Below are positions 45,854 to 57,359 of a DNA stretch of 64,000 bases, piece after piece (the stretch's first letter is position 1; every line of letters begins with the position of its first letter). Source of the stretch: Tenebrio molitor (taxonomy: Eukaryota > Arthropoda > Insecta > Coleoptera > Tenebrionidae). The DNA is taken from contig NC_091054.1 in the NCBI RefSeq assembly GCF_963966145.1, forward strand, positions 12,214,001-12,278,000. Direction: 5' to 3'. The notes beneath the pieces are model-generated. The model did not search any database and was not told the DNA's origin. It worked only from the letters and a program-made list of their open reading frames with translations. Both the position numbers and the translations under genes were made by a program.

Positions 45854-47773
45854 TTATTTAAAAGTAGATCTGACTTCAGCCCTCAACTGGCACATCTGTA
45901 TCGTGAAAATGCTTGTAAATAGTCGTTTGTGATACATTTGTTTAATTTGAAACCTAAAAACAAACATTTACATTTTCACAAAAAATTACAAAAACATATT
46001 ATTACCCTGCGTTAGCAAACAATTGTCTGGCTTCTTCCTGGCATTCCGTAATGACTAGTTCCATGTAATTAAACCTATTAATTCTGGCCCAATTCTGCGC
46101 TGTTTGCGTCAACAGCAAGCCTATACCTTTCTTGCGATATCTAAAAACATCCGTTTACATTATTTACAAACTAATAACCGCAACCAATACCGCTGATCCA
46201 CAGCTAATCTGAATAACCATGACCATTCCTCCGAAAGATTATGTTTCATCACTGCACACGTACCGATTATCTACAAAACAAACAAATTTAGCACAGAGTG
46301 ATAACTTCTTTGGAATCTGTGTCACAGTTCGTCAGTAACCTGTAGCGCAACAAGATGAATTATTGTGCGATAGTACTTGTTTTAGTCACAATCTTTAAAC
46401 AGTTATGTTGCCAACACTTCAACAATATAGACATCAGATTTGAGAAAAATGGCAAAAGATTTGTAATGGAACTTGCTAATGAAATCAACCGCGAAACGGA
46501 AGTGACGGATGTACGGATTCTTTATCAAAATGTTTCAAGACTGAAAGAAGACTCCTTCAAAAATTTATTTAAACTGAAAGTTATTAAAATTAAAAATTGT
46601 GGACTTGCAGAGATCGAGAACAACGCTTTTAATAACCTTCCAAGTCTGCGAGTTCTCAATTTAAATCAGAACCGACTGAAATTTGTGAAAAGAGCATATT
46701 TTGACAAGTTGCCAATAACGAGACTTTATTTGGCTGCAAATGGGATTGAGGCACTCGACGAAGACGCTTTTCATCATCTCAAATATTTGGAAATGCTCGA
46801 CTTAAGTCGCAATGATTTAAAAGATCTGCATTCGCATATGTTTCGCGGAACCACTCAATTAAGGCGGATTAATTTGAGCTTCAATAAATTGGAGGCTATA
46901 CCCAATGAATGTTTTATGGAGGCGTTTGGTAGTGTCGTCGGTGAAGATTCTTACATTAACTTAAGTGACAATCAATTGACTTATTTGAATCTGAAGGCGC
47001 TGAAAGGAGTTTACAATTTGAAAAAGCTTGACCTAAAGAACAATTACTTGGAACAACTAGACCCAAACATCTTTAATGAAATTAATTACCTTGGAAATCT
47101 TGACATACAAAACAATTACCTGCAATCACTTAATGACAACATACTCAAACATCTTCAAACATCACACACTATACATTTTTATGCAAATCCATGGAATTGT
47201 AGTTTTGTAAAAAAATGTGTACGCTGGCTTAGTAAATACCATAAGACTGGTACATTTGGTATTAATAATCTGTTATTTGAGTGCAACATATAATTAAACT
47301 TACAGATTTTCGATAATTTGAAGTATTTATTCCCTCATCAAAAATTTTCTCTTGTGGAATGACCTTATAAAAACAATTTTGTGGTTTTTCTGTAAAAAAA
47401 TATGGCTCGTAAGCCTCAGCTACCCAGCACTGTAAGGGTCTTTTACTGTGGATTAGTTCAGCTGCTTTCATTAAAAGTGTACCATATATGAGAATGTAGA
47501 GCATAATTAGAACTGCAGGTAGCGCGGTTAAACAATACTGTAGAGGGACACCCATGAATATAAACATGAATGCGGCTAACAATATAACTGCTTGAAATGT
47601 CACCTAAAAATTGCTGCTACAATTAATGCAAACAAGTTTAATTAGGTACTTACTTCATTGAAGAGAGCGGAAAAGAATGTTGTCGGTACATTAGAAATGT
47701 AAGCTTTTCTTACTACTTCAGATATTGCTGGAATATCATTTGGTAGAGATTCTCGTATCACAATGAAAAACAT
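45854..47773 (-). CDS. GNAT N-acetyltransferase, membrane-anchored type
   Basis: Five minus-strand exons: 47773-47654, 47603-47304, 46270-46191, 46140-46006 and 45953-45854; 244 residues, phases consistent. Exon 1: MFFIVIRESLPNDIPAISEV, then RKAYISNVPTTFFSALF. Exon 2 supplies a hydrophobic hairpin (AVILLAAFMFIFMGVPL and ALPAVLIMLYILIYGTLL), then QCWVAEAYEPYFF. Exons 3-5 give the acetyl-CoA fold: IIGTCAVMKH, WLFRLAVDQRYRKKGIG (the RxxGxG pyrophosphate loop) and ELVITECQEEARQLFANAGF, ending KRLFTSIFTIQMCQLRAEV. The layout resembles NAT8-like enzymes that acetylate small amines or peptides at internal membranes; the substrate is not readable. Intron 2 (46271-47303) contains a complete LRR gene on the other strand. 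Confidence 0.85.
46355..47293 (+). CDS. secreted leucine-rich-repeat protein, single exon
   Basis: One uninterrupted frame of 312 codons. Signal peptide MNYCAIVLVLVTIFKQLCCQ. About nine LRRs follow from residue 70, for example LRVLNLNQNRLKFVKRAYF, LEMLDLSRNDLKDLHSHMF, LRRINLSFNKLEAIP and LKKLDLKNNYLEQLDPNIF. A C-terminal cap (NPWNCSFVKKCVRWL) closes the solenoid. No transmembrane segment or GPI-type tail, so probably extracellular; such proteins bind other proteins. It lies wholly inside an intron of the oppositely transcribed acetyltransferase. Its stop is only 10 bases from that gene's exon 2 donor, so its 3' UTR must overlap the exon. The start is supported by CAACAAG|ATG and the signal peptide. 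Confidence 0.85.
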   Translation: MNYCAIVLVLVTIFKQLCCQHFNNIDIRFEKNGKRFVMELANEINRETEVTDVRILYQNVSRLKEDSFKNLFKLKVIKIKNCGLAEIENNAFNNLPSLRVLNLNQNRLKFVKRAYFDKLPITRLYLAANGIEALDEDAFHHLKYLEMLDLSRNDLKDLHSHMFRGTTQLRRINLSFNKLEAIPNECFMEAFGSVVGEDSYINLSDNQLTYLNLKALKGVYNLKKLDLKNNYLEQLDPNIFNEINYLGNLDIQNNYLQSLNDNILKHLQTSHTIHFYANPWNCSFVKKCVRWLSKYHKTGTFGINNLLFECNI

Positions 47774-48375
47774 CTTCGCAATATACTAAATTTATCACAG
47801 AACGACCGACAAGTTGCAATGTTGATATTATTAATTATTACATTTGTTACAGGTGTCAACTTTGTGTATAAATTGTATACACAAATATTGTTTAAGGCAC
47901 TTTGAGGTTATGGTCTACATTTGTCAAATGAGAAGTTCCGGGAAATTTAAAAATCGAACACATTATGCAAAGTTGTCTATGGAATGTTTAATATGTTGCC
48001 TATTTCTGAACAAACAAAACGGGCACCTTGTACAACTATAATTACTAAATAAGGAGTAGATTCACGAAACTCAGATAATTTGCAATCGTTAACGAAACGG
48101 CAAATACAATCACAATACATAATACAATGCTTCAACAATATCAGTTGTCATGGTTTTGAATTTGGAATATCTTACCGAGTTTCGTGAATGGCTGGTTTAC
48201 GGTTTACGAAACGGCCATCTTCTTCGACGGGGTGCATCGTGCATCTGCCACCTGGCGTTAAGAAAGGCATCGGTCAACAAATTTCAACACCGGCCCCGAA
48301 GATGGACCGCTCCAGAGGGCCGGTGGTAACACATGTGATGGTGTGTTCAGCATCCATGAATGCAGTTTTCAGGAA
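47774..48375. other. intergenic; one inverted-repeat element
   Basis: 48059-48190 is an inverted-repeat element: GATTCACGAAACTC, an ACGAAACGGCAAATACAAT core, then GAGTTTCGTGAAT. A closer-to-complete copy lies at 55737-55880. A GC-rich open stretch at 48188-48400 (FTKRPSSSTGCIVHLPPGV) has no recognised family. Confidence 0.5.
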
Positions 48376-48625
48376 TAATGTTCAATTAACATATGATTAA
48401 GAATAGTTGGAGATCTACTTGGATCTACTAATTGGATCTCATATTTTACCTCCGCGTTTAAATGATGCAGCGTATTAAGATTTTCTAAGAAATGTGTTTA
48501 ATAACCTTTTGGAAGATGTGCCTTTGACTATACTAAGAATTTCTACCCCGCTGTACAACAGACTGATTTCTCTCAGGAACATAATTATGAAGCACTTAGC
48601 ATAGGAATCTCTGGTTAACATCAAT
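48376..48625 (+). pseudogene. DUF4817-type transposase core scrap
   Basis: After NNVQLTYD, one frame reads GSHILPPRLNDAAY, then DFLRNVFNNLLEDVPL. These align with GPFRLPRRLNGEDYSDFLEN... of the element at 39903. No ends recognised; dead fragment. Confidence 0.55.
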
Positions 48626-48993
48626 GTAAAAATCCAGCAGGACGCAAACCTGAATTGACAATGAAGAAAGAAATTCGGTGGATTTATTATAGTTTTTTGT
48701 CCATGTAAAGTTAGTAAATTTATTATCAAACCGCTCTCAACGCATACGGTGTTGAAAATAGTGAAGTTTTTCTACGTTACTTTTTTTCGTTGTTTTTTAT
48801 TCGAGTATTTTACTCCAGTTACTTTTTCGTGCTTTATTATGAACGAACGTGTCAACACCTGAAAACATGGCGGGCATGGGCGGCTTCTCTGGGTCTGGGT
48901 TTGAAAAATAGTCTACAGAATTATTATTTTATTTTATTTCTTTTTTTGGAGATGTTTAAATTAATTTTTGAGCAAAGTGTATGTATGTATATA

Positions 48994-49449
48994 CAGGTGT
49001 CCCAAAATTGGCGTACAAACTACTTACTACCTTATCGAGGATGTTTAAATGTACCTACATGAAAAAAATATGGAAAAAATGTTTCAGACAAAAAAATCAA
49101 TTATTTTTATTATTGTTGTTAACGGTAATACAATGTACACAAAGATATATTCGTACATCATTACCTTGCAATGTTACCGTAGATTTCCAAAGCTTTAAAT
49201 TTTCTATTGTGCAGAATTAGATATTGGTAGTGAGTCATCTTGTACTTTGTGATAATATGTACGGTTAGACGTAGCTGTCATGACAATTTCATACATACCT
49301 ATATTTCAAAATAATTGACCTGTTAACTTTCAAAGACCCCCAAATCAGCAAATAAGTCCAATAGAATTTTTTTAACATTTTTCTGTCATTTACCGTAATC
49401 TCTTCTACACCGTAGTGCACCGTTAGAATGCCATTTTTGGGACACTCTG
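48994..49449. mobile_element. 456-bp MITE, CAGGTGTCCCAAAATTGG ends
   Basis: CAGGTGTCCCAAAATTGGCG and the complement CAGAGTGTCCCAAAAATGGC, TA on both sides. These end motifs resemble those of the DUF4817-type elements at 8881 and 39658, which could have mobilised it (inference). Confidence 0.75.
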
Positions 49450-50100
49450 TATATGTACTTAAAAAAAAAAGCTGGTGCCAACCCGGTTCTGATCTTCACG
49501 AGCCCCTACTGATGGCGGGTGTGAGTTTTAAGGTCCAAACTTATTTTAATTTTGCCTATGATACGAAAAGTTTTCTAGAAAAATGATACTTACCCCTCTA
49601 CGTACTTACCTAATATTTTTACGAGTTAATCTACATGGATTTCCATGTCACCCTGTATTCCTCATTGTTAAAATCAACAGTCACTGTATTTGATGAACCC
49701 TAATTCTTTCACTTAAAATTGTTTGTCAGAAATAAATTAAATAATCAAATGCAAACTCCGCGTTACTTGTTCTATACCACATAATGATATGGACAATTTA
49801 ATCTCATCTGATAATTGTAGCTGAGGAGGTATGTATTTCTTTTTGTAAAATGTCTTATTTGTAAATTAAAATTAAGTTGCACTGAAAATCAAAAAACGAT
49901 TACCTACGAGTATTAAATCTTCAATCGATGACAACATAATATTTTCTAGCGGTCAACAGATAAACCTTATGATATGTAACAGAGGCCAAGGCCAATGAGC
50001 AAATTGCTGGTCAATTATTCTCACATCAGTACTTTCATATGCAGTCACAGCACATTCAGTAGTGTTATTTTGTCACAGAACCTTCAATTTTCTGTACAAA
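49450..50100 (+). promoter_or_regulatory. 5' flank of first CYP9-like gene
   Basis: Contains AACCCTAATTCTTTCAC, TTGTTTGTCAGAAATAAATT and AATAATCAAATGCAAA (49688-49760), repeated in diverged form at 52440-52510. No clear TATA box was assigned. Confidence 0.35.
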
Positions 50101-51864
50101 ATGTTGTGGGTACTAATTGGTATCATTGCAATTGCAATTACATATGTGTTTCTGATTCGTCCTCACAAATACTGGATACAAAAAGGAGTAAAACAAGGAA
50201 AACCTGCCTTCATTTTGGGTGACAACTGGGGTACAGTCTTACGTAAACATTCTTTTGCAGACATGGTTCAAATGGTTTACAACATAAGCTCTGATTCAAG
50301 GTAAAATAAAAAATGGTGATATCAATTATAAATTATTTTATTTATCAATTATAAATGTGTTATAGATATTGTGGCATGTATCAATTTTTTCTACCTACTC
50401 TTGTCCTGAGAGACCCAGATTTAATCAAACAAATTACAGTGAAAGATTTTGATCACTTTGTAAACCATCGATCTTTCATTCCTGAAGACTCTGATCCTCT
50501 ATGGGGTAAAAATGTATTTGCCTTGAAAAATCAAAAATGGCGCGATATGAGAACCACCCTCAGCCCAGCCTTCACCAGCAGCAAAATGAAATACATGTTC
50601 TCCTTAATAACAGAAAGTGGCGAACAGTTTGCTCAACACTTTTTAAAACAGAATAAAGATGTCATTACAATAGAAATGAAAGACACGTTTACAAGATTTA
50701 CTAACGACGTCATTGCGAACACTGCTTTTGGTGTTAAATGTGACTCACTAGGAGATCGTAATAACGAATTTTACCTGATGGGAAAGGATGCCACCGATTT
50801 TTCAAGTCTCTGGAAAAATATCAAATTCATTGGATATTTCCTTTTTCCACAACTGTATAAAGTAACAGTGTTACTTATTAAAATTACAATATTAATTCTT
50901 TTACAACGTATTTTTTCAGATATTTAATGTTACTTTGTTTTCTAAAGCTGTAGGTGATTTCTTCATTAAATTAATCAAAGATAATATTGCGGGTAGAACG
51001 AAACACGGAATTGTCAGACCTGATATGATCAATCTTTTACTGGAAGCGAGAACTAATGGTTTCAAACAAGAAGAATTAACAAATATTCAAGATACAGGCT
51101 TTGCAACTGCTAAAGAAACAGAATCAGTTGGCAAAAATACAAAAATCACCAAGCAAGAAATAACGGATATTGATATAACTGCACAAGCTCTTATTTTCTT
51201 TTTCGCTGGCTTCGACACTGTATCTTCATTAATGTGCTTCATTTCTTATGAACTAGGAATTCATCCAGACATACAAGAAAGACTGCGACAAGAAGTAGAC
51301 GAAACTTTTGAAAATTGCAACAGAAAACTCACATATGAAGCTCTGATGAGTATGAAATATCTGGATATGGTGGTATCAGGTTAGTGTCGAAAAACTGTTA
51401 ACAAACTGTTTAAACTCTTTATTGCAGAAACTTTGAGGAAGTGGCCTGCATCTGTCGCTGTTGATCGAGTTTGCACAAAACCCTACACCATCGAACCCAA
51501 AACTTCAGACGAAGTACCTCTCCATTTGGAAAAAAATGCCGTGGTTTGGCTACCGATATATGCTCTTCATCGAGACCCAAAATATTTCCCTGAACCAGAT
51601 CGCTTTGATCCAGAAAGGTTCAATGATGAAAATAAATCTAAAATCATACCATACTCATATATTCCGTTTGGATCAGGCCCAAGAAATTGTATTGGATCTA
51701 GATTTGCTCTCCTCGAAACCAAAGTTTTGTTTTTCCATATTTTGCTCCATTTCGAAATTGTACCTGTAGCAAAGACTCAAATACCGCTGCATCTCAACAG
51801 AAAGTCTTTTACAATGACAGCTGAAAACGGGTTTTGGTTGGGATTGAAGCGGCGGGAAAAATAA
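50101..51864 (+). CDS. cytochrome P450, CYP9-like, copy 1
   Basis: Four exons: 50101-50300, 50366-50861, 50920-51379 and 51428-51864; 530 residues. Start at MLWVLIGIIAIAITYVFL, the membrane anchor; an upstream in-frame Met only adds a non-hydrophobic leader. Landmarks: WRDMRTTLSPAFTSSKMK (helix C), AGFDT at residues 328-332 (I-helix), ETLR at 386-389 (K-helix), DPERF (446-450) and FGSGPRNCIG at 466-475 with the haem-ligand Cys 473. A microsomal monooxygenase, NADPH-P450 reductase dependent. By family it oxidises lipophilic xenobiotics such as insecticides and plant compounds. The same intron positions and phases occur in the paralog at 60814. Confidence 0.93.
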
Positions 51865-52902
51865 GTTCTATTTTAAATAATGTTATTTCTATGAACTACA
51901 TTTGTTTTTGTACAAATACTTTTATTATCGTGTTATGTTATTATTATTCCATATTCATTTATTGTTATTTAAAGTACATATCTCTAATAGATTGATGCTC
52001 TCAATCATTACAAGTTTTCGTATCTCACCTCCACCCGGCGGCACGGCAATTTTGCCGGAGTACATACACTATTACGGATAATACTATCAAGTAATAGTGC
52101 AGTGCTTATCAACATAATTACCGGCGTCTCGCCTCCACATTTTGACTTTTTTGTGTTTTATGTTCTGTCAATATTAAGGAATTTCCTCACGATATGACAT
52201 GAGTATTATACAAGTTATAAATAAAACATTTTACAAAGCTAAATCGATAATTGCATAAACTGTATAGATGTAAAGTCTTGAAATTAATTCCAAATTAAGT
52301 AACATTTATGATTTTTAAGCAATTGTTAATACACACTACACATTTTCATATTTAATTCAAAAATTATGCGGTAGTTTCAATCTTGGTCGTTGTTATGAAC
52401 CAATTGCTTAGGTAATGATAAAAAGAGCAGTCATTACATTCGATAAAACCTAATTCGCCCTTCGCTCATCTAAAGTTGTTTGTCAGAATTAAAATTAATA
52501 ATCAAGTGTAAAGTTAACATCATTTGTGCTGTACTGTTTATCCACATCAATAATGTTCTATGGATTAATTTAAGCTCACTCAAGAATGTTAACAACGTAA
52601 ACATTTGTTTTTGTGACATTTATGATTTTTAAGCAAAACAATAAAGTCAATACACTGACAACAAATATAAAAAAAAATTTTTAAGCAAAACAATAAAGTC
52701 AATACACTGACAACATTACATATCATATTACATTAACATATCAAACAGCCTTTACTAGATACACAGGGGTTATAACAGAAACCAAGGTCGAAGACATCCC
52801 AGAGAACTAGTCCTAATTGGACATAACATATCATTAGTTTTACAACCATAATTAAAATAAATTTGGAACATTTGTCCAATAACGAAGTTTCAATTGAACA
52901 TA
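51865..52902. repeat. intergenic with P450-flank duplicate and direct repeat
   Basis: 52440-52560 resembles the 5' flank of the first P450 (AACCTAATTCGCCCTTCGCT, TTGTTTGTCAGAATTAAAAT and AATAATCAAGTG). A 38-base unit (TTTTTAAGCAAAACAATAAA, then GTCAATACACTGACAACA) occurs at 52626-52663 and again at 52678-52715. No P450 coding sequence follows, so this may be the remains of a lost third copy. Confidence 0.5.
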
Positions 52903-53260
52903 CAGGGGTATTCACAAGCATTCAAGCAATAATGAGCCTAACAACGTCGAGACGCAACCAAATTAACATATTTCTCAAACGAGTAGATATCAATTGTTTT
53001 TTATTTTTTAATTAATCCAAGACTGCTTTTATTAGTTACGTGACATTTATCAAACCTAAAATGGATTTGTGATTAAATAAAAATAACCTAAAAAAGTTAC
53101 ATTAATTTAGATGTCAACTTCATCTCAAATTAAAAAAAAAACTGAAATTAACTCTGTTTAAAATTTTTTTAAATAAGTATAAATGATCCACGAAGGCGAT
53201 AAAAATGTATAACTGGTTGCGTTTCATTGCTTGTAAGTCCCATTGTTACACATGAATATG
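52903..53260. mobile_element. degraded copy of the 27754 MITE family
   Basis: CAGGGGT-ATTCACAAGC, TAATGAGCCTAACAACGTC and ACGCAACCAAATTAAC at the left; GGTTGCGTTTCATTGCTTGT and CCATTGTTACACATGAATA at the right, the latter decayed. Shares the TCTCAAACGAGTAGAT interior with the copy at 62636. Confidence 0.65.
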
Positions 53261-53284
53261 AAAATTGGACTAATATCTGTTCAC

Positions 53285-53402
53285 CTTGGAACGAACATCA
53301 GTGGTGCAAATGACCTGACCTGTTACTATGACAACTCATAAGAAAGTTAATGCCAAATGTGTGCGATTTGCACCACTGATGTTCATAATCGATTGCTCCA
53401 AG
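53285..53402. repeat. 118-bp fold-back palindrome
   Basis: CTTGGAACGAACATCAGTGG, then TGCAAAT; mirrored by GATTTGCACCACTGATGTTC, then ATTGCTCCAAG. It contains ATGACCTGACCTG in the loop. Confidence 0.75.
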
Positions 53403-53998
53403 TTCAAATAAAATATTTTCAAAATGGCGACACTTTCGAAAATACGGAAAATCGACGCCACCTTCGTTTTTTTAAATAGAAACACCTCAGTTTGATTTCA
53501 AATTTGGATTCTACATTGAATTTTGAGTTTACAACGTCCTATTGTTAACATTTATCTGTTATTGTTTTTGACATATCTCACTTTTTTGACAAAAAAGCGG
53601 GGTTGCTTCATTAAAAAATAAATAAATAAATAATCGTGTTTTTTTTATTGAATTCCGACCATATTCCAACAGATTTGGCCGATCTTTTGCGCCACTGGTG
53701 TCAGTTTTTTTGTGTAATTAAGGCCACTTTTATTAACATTGTGTATGCTTATTTCCGGCAGTTTTGGGGTAACTTATATTTTTTGAATAATTCTTTTTTT
53801 TTTATCAAGCAATTGTTTTGTTTAAATTTTTATTCAAAAAACGCATTGAAATAAATAACAGGTGGTATTGGTGGTGGTTACACTTTATTTTTATTTTATC
53901 CGCCACCTACCCATAATATTACATGTTACTATTTAATTACTATGCTAATTTCAAATAAGTAAATTGCCGAATAACCCACGCGAAACGAAATACATAGG
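53403..53998. other. no gene seen
   Basis: T-rich stretches and an (AAAT)n microsatellite near 53620. No supported frame. Confidence 0.3.
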
Positions 53999-54238
53999 TA
54001 CTGTCTGGTCGTCAATGTCATTTCAAAATTTGGTTAGATTGTCACAAATTAAAAAATTCCCCTGACTGATTCTGTCCATGTCAACAAAGTGTCAAAGAAA
54101 TGAGAAAATAACGACTATCAATGCCGTACAACATGATGATTGGTTATGATATTTACGACCATTTTATAATGGAGCATTTTCCATTGTGTCAAAGGATGAT
54201 TTTGACGACCAGTTTTTTTTTTTTTGTTCGCGACAGTA
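53999..54238. mobile_element. deleted derivative of the tyrosine recombinase element
   Basis: 240 bases whose complement matches both ends of the element at 57771-59594. One side: TACTGTCGCGAACAAA, GGTCGTCAAAATCAT, CAATGGAAAATGCTCCATT and GACACTTTGTTGAC. The other side: TTGTGACAATCTAACCAAAT and GACATTGACGACCAG. The recombinase gene between them is gone. Its left end lacks about 15 bases of the terminal repeat. Another MITE is inserted at its right edge. Confidence 0.8.
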
Positions 54239-54470
54239 GAGTTAAGCCGGCCTGAGATATGTCATTTGGTGGGGGAAATCTGCGCGGACAAATCACTTAA
54301 ATTACTCAAAAAACAGCTAAATGGAAACTTTTACTTGTTCACCGGTCACTGAAAAAATCAGCTGAATTTAATCTGCTGAACACCCCTATTTTACGAAAGA
54401 TGGACTCGTCCGACTGTTTTCCGTCTTCGTTCGCCCCCACCAAATGACATATCTCAGGCCGGCTTAACTC
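54239..54470. mobile_element. 232-bp MITE with 42-bp perfect-looking ends
   Basis: GAGTTAAGCCGGCCTGAGAT and its exact complement at the right, continuing ATGTCATTTGGTGGGGG, TA flanks at 54237-54238 and 54471-54472. It appears recent because the arms are nearly identical. Confidence 0.92.
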
Positions 54471-54472
54471 TA

Positions 54473-54832
54473 CACTCCAATAATTCAAAATATTCCAATA
54501 TCAGAATTAATATTCGAATAATTCGAATATTCGAATTATATTCAGCGGAAAAATTGAGCGCCCATCAAAATTTTATTAACTACATATTTTCAAATAAAAT
54601 AAATCAAAGTTTAGCTGAGTTTTTATTTGATTTATCTCATTTATGTATTACAATAGATTGATTATGTCCATAAAATTTGATTCATAAAGCATACATATTT
54701 GACAAAGGCATTTAAAGCGGGTGGGCGGTTAATTATGCCGCTGAGTATATTATTCCAATATTCGAATAACTATTCGAATAATTCGAATATTCGAATTTGA
54801 CATGGTCAGCTATTCGAATATTCGATTAATTT
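54473..54832. repeat. cluster of ATTCGAATATTCGAAT palindromes
   Basis: Words of the form ATTCGAAT, AATATTCGAATA and ATAATTCGAATA recur about ten times in two clumps (54478-54545 and 54745-54830) around an AT-rich, TTTATTTGA-containing spacer. Confidence 0.7.
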
Positions 54833-55507
54833 TTACTTTTAGTGTTGCGCGTCATCATTATCTGTTGTTTCAATGAAAAAGAGGAAAGATGAGACAGCAA
54901 CAACAGATTTAGCTTCAAAATGTTACAGTGCGTGAGTATTGGTTTTGATAACTGATCTGTCAGCGTGAGTCGCAGATTTGACAAACACAATGATCGTAGC
55001 TTTTAACTCTCTTTATTAAATGTTTATTCCCTTATTTGCTTCATAACTGATTCTGATTTCAGACAAATATCGTCTGCTTTTTCAGTAGTTGAGAAATTGT
55101 ACCGCCATTTTTTATGCACAAGGTGATAAAAAATTATGTTAGTTAAAATGGTTTGTCTTATTGAGTAAACTTCAGTTTAACTTTAGTACTTTCATGGTAC
55201 ATAATTTATGTAGGTAATGTCAGAATACAAAGAATTGGATCAATTGATTTACAGATGCTTTAGCGTAAAGCAACATTTGAAAATGTTGTTGAGAACTAAA
55301 TTTTTATGTTTTAATAGATAGAATATGGACTTTTCGGATCGCAACATTCCAAGAAAGCATAGATGATACGGATTTTTCTCGTGTGAATCTAAAAAATATA
55401 AATTTAACTGTAAAATATGTATAGGTAAATAATAGAAATTTTGTTATAATTCTTAATTCAAATTTATTATAAAGCAAATTCAAAAATTACATCAATTCCC
55501 TTAATAG

Positions 55508-55622
55508 TAGTTTATTTGACGAGTTTGTGTGTAAATTGGGCCTTTTTTGGCACGAGTGGGCCATTTTAAAACGCGAGTGCCAAAAAAGGCCCAATTTACA
55601 CACGAACGAGTTGAATACAACG
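55508..55622. repeat. 115-bp fold-back palindrome
   Basis: GAGTTTGTGTGTAAATTGGG, then CCTTTTTTGGCAC, mirrored by GTGCCAAAAAAGGCCCAATT, then TACACACGAACGAGTT. Sharp hairpin, short loop. Confidence 0.85.
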
Positions 55623-55736
55623 TTTTTTTGTTCGACGAGCCCCTTAAATGCTCAAAATCCCTTAAAACCTTTAAAATTAGCTTGCCGTTTCGTTTTGACA
55701 AGTTGTGACATTTATGAAAATCTATTATAAACTGCT

Positions 55737-55880
55737 TAAGGGGGAGATTCACGAAACTTTGCAAATTTGCAAATCGTTAACGAAACGGCAAATACAATGC
55801 TTCAACAATGTCAGTTGCTATGGTTTTGAATTTGCAATGTCTTATCGAGCCTTACCGAGTTTCGTGAATGACCCCCTTAG
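55737..55880. mobile_element. ~144-bp inverted-repeat element, GATTCACGAAACT family
   Basis: TTAAGGGGGAGATTCACGAA at the left and the complement of TTTCGTGAATGACCCCCTTA at the right. The core matches the copy at 48059-48190 (CAAATCGTTAACGAAACGGC, ATGCTTCAACAAT). Confidence 0.8.
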
Positions 55881-56649
55881 CTAATATTGTTTGGTTGATA
55901 AACATAACCTCTCTTATACCTGTCGTTTTGGCGGTTTTTGATAGTTCGTATCATTTTTCTAGTAGGTATGCGTCAAAATTCAAAACACTCGAATTGTCAA
56001 GACCTACTACGATACCACAATCATTTTGGAACACTGTATCATTTTTATGAGAATCTCTGCAACAAGGTCAGACAATAACATCAATGATGTAAGTACATAC
56101 TTAATCATCAATCATGCATGATGTACTTACTTAAATTAGTTTTTACAGGTCAGACAGAGCAGTTAGGACATATTTATATAATAATTAATGCTGATAAATT
56201 TAGAGCTTTGCACAAGTTCTTGCTCAATTTATAGTCTAAGAAACTTGCATATAATTTCTTAATAAATTATTTAAAGCAATTAGTAAATGTTGTAAACAAA
56301 CAGAAATATTATTTATTTTTCACGGCGGTTGAATCCCAACCAAAACCCGTTTTCAGTTGTCATAGTGAAGGACTTTCTGTTAATTTTCAGTGGTATAGTT
56401 TTCCCATTTATAATTTGGTTTTACTACCAGCCCTGTTGTCAGGGAGTTAAATACCCCGACAATAGGCAACTACCGCCATAAATCCTAGGACTGTAAAAGA
56501 AGGTCTGTTGTCTGACCAGGTTACAATATGTTCACTATTGCCAAAACCACAACCCCAGCCCCTAATAATTGCAATTGCACTGCCATAAAACTAAATTATA
56601 AATGGGAAAACTATACTTCAACTTCAGTCTTCGCCACAGGTACAGTTAG

Positions 56650-56881
56650 GGACACGGAATTTCGGGCATCATTTTTCTGTCACTTCAAAAAATTGCGATG
56701 TAAATCACTCTTTATTGTCAACGTGACATTCAAAAGTCAAATTTTAAAATTTATTTTCTGTTCACGTCAATCGCATGTCAATCAAAATCGTGGCAAACGG
56801 TAAAATTGAGGTTAATGATGTAAAGTCTATTTTACATTTTTTGATAGTATATTGACAGTAATGCCCGAAATTCCGTGTCTA
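56650..56881. mobile_element. 232-bp MITE, GACACGGAATTTCGGGCAT ends
   Basis: GACACGGAATTTCGGGCAT at 56651 and its complement ATGCCCGAAATTCCGTGTC at 56861-56879. A distantly related end motif (GGAC..GGAAT) bounds the element at 59713. Confidence 0.8.
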
Positions 56882-57359
56882 GAACTCTTCCATTTCGAAA
56901 TGGAGCAAAATATGGAAAAACAAAACTTTGCTTTCGAGTATTATAAGCGTTATTCATCGCCACTTCTGTTGTGAATCATTTTTAAGGGAATTGATGTAAT
57001 TTTTTGGATTTGCTTTATAATAAATTTGAATTAAGAATTATAACAAAATTTCTATTATTTACCCATATCTACATAGGTACAGTTAAATTTATATTCTTTA
57101 GATTCACATGAGAAAAATCCGTATCATCTATGCTTTCTTGGAATGTTGCGATCCGAAAAGTCCCTATTCTATCTATTAAAACATTAAAATTTTGTTCTCA
57201 ACAACATTTTCAAATGTTGTTTTACGCTAAAGCATCTGTAAATCAATTGATCCAATTCTTTGTATTCTGACATTATATAAATTATGTACAGTCGGGATCA
57301 ATAAATTTTGGACACTAAAGTCATCGTGCTGTCATACATTCTAAAACAACCTTTATGTA

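Noticed and set aside
52034..52145. CCACCCGGCGG...GGCG palindromic-looking stretch
   Set aside because: The arms are short and imperfect; not enough to call an element.
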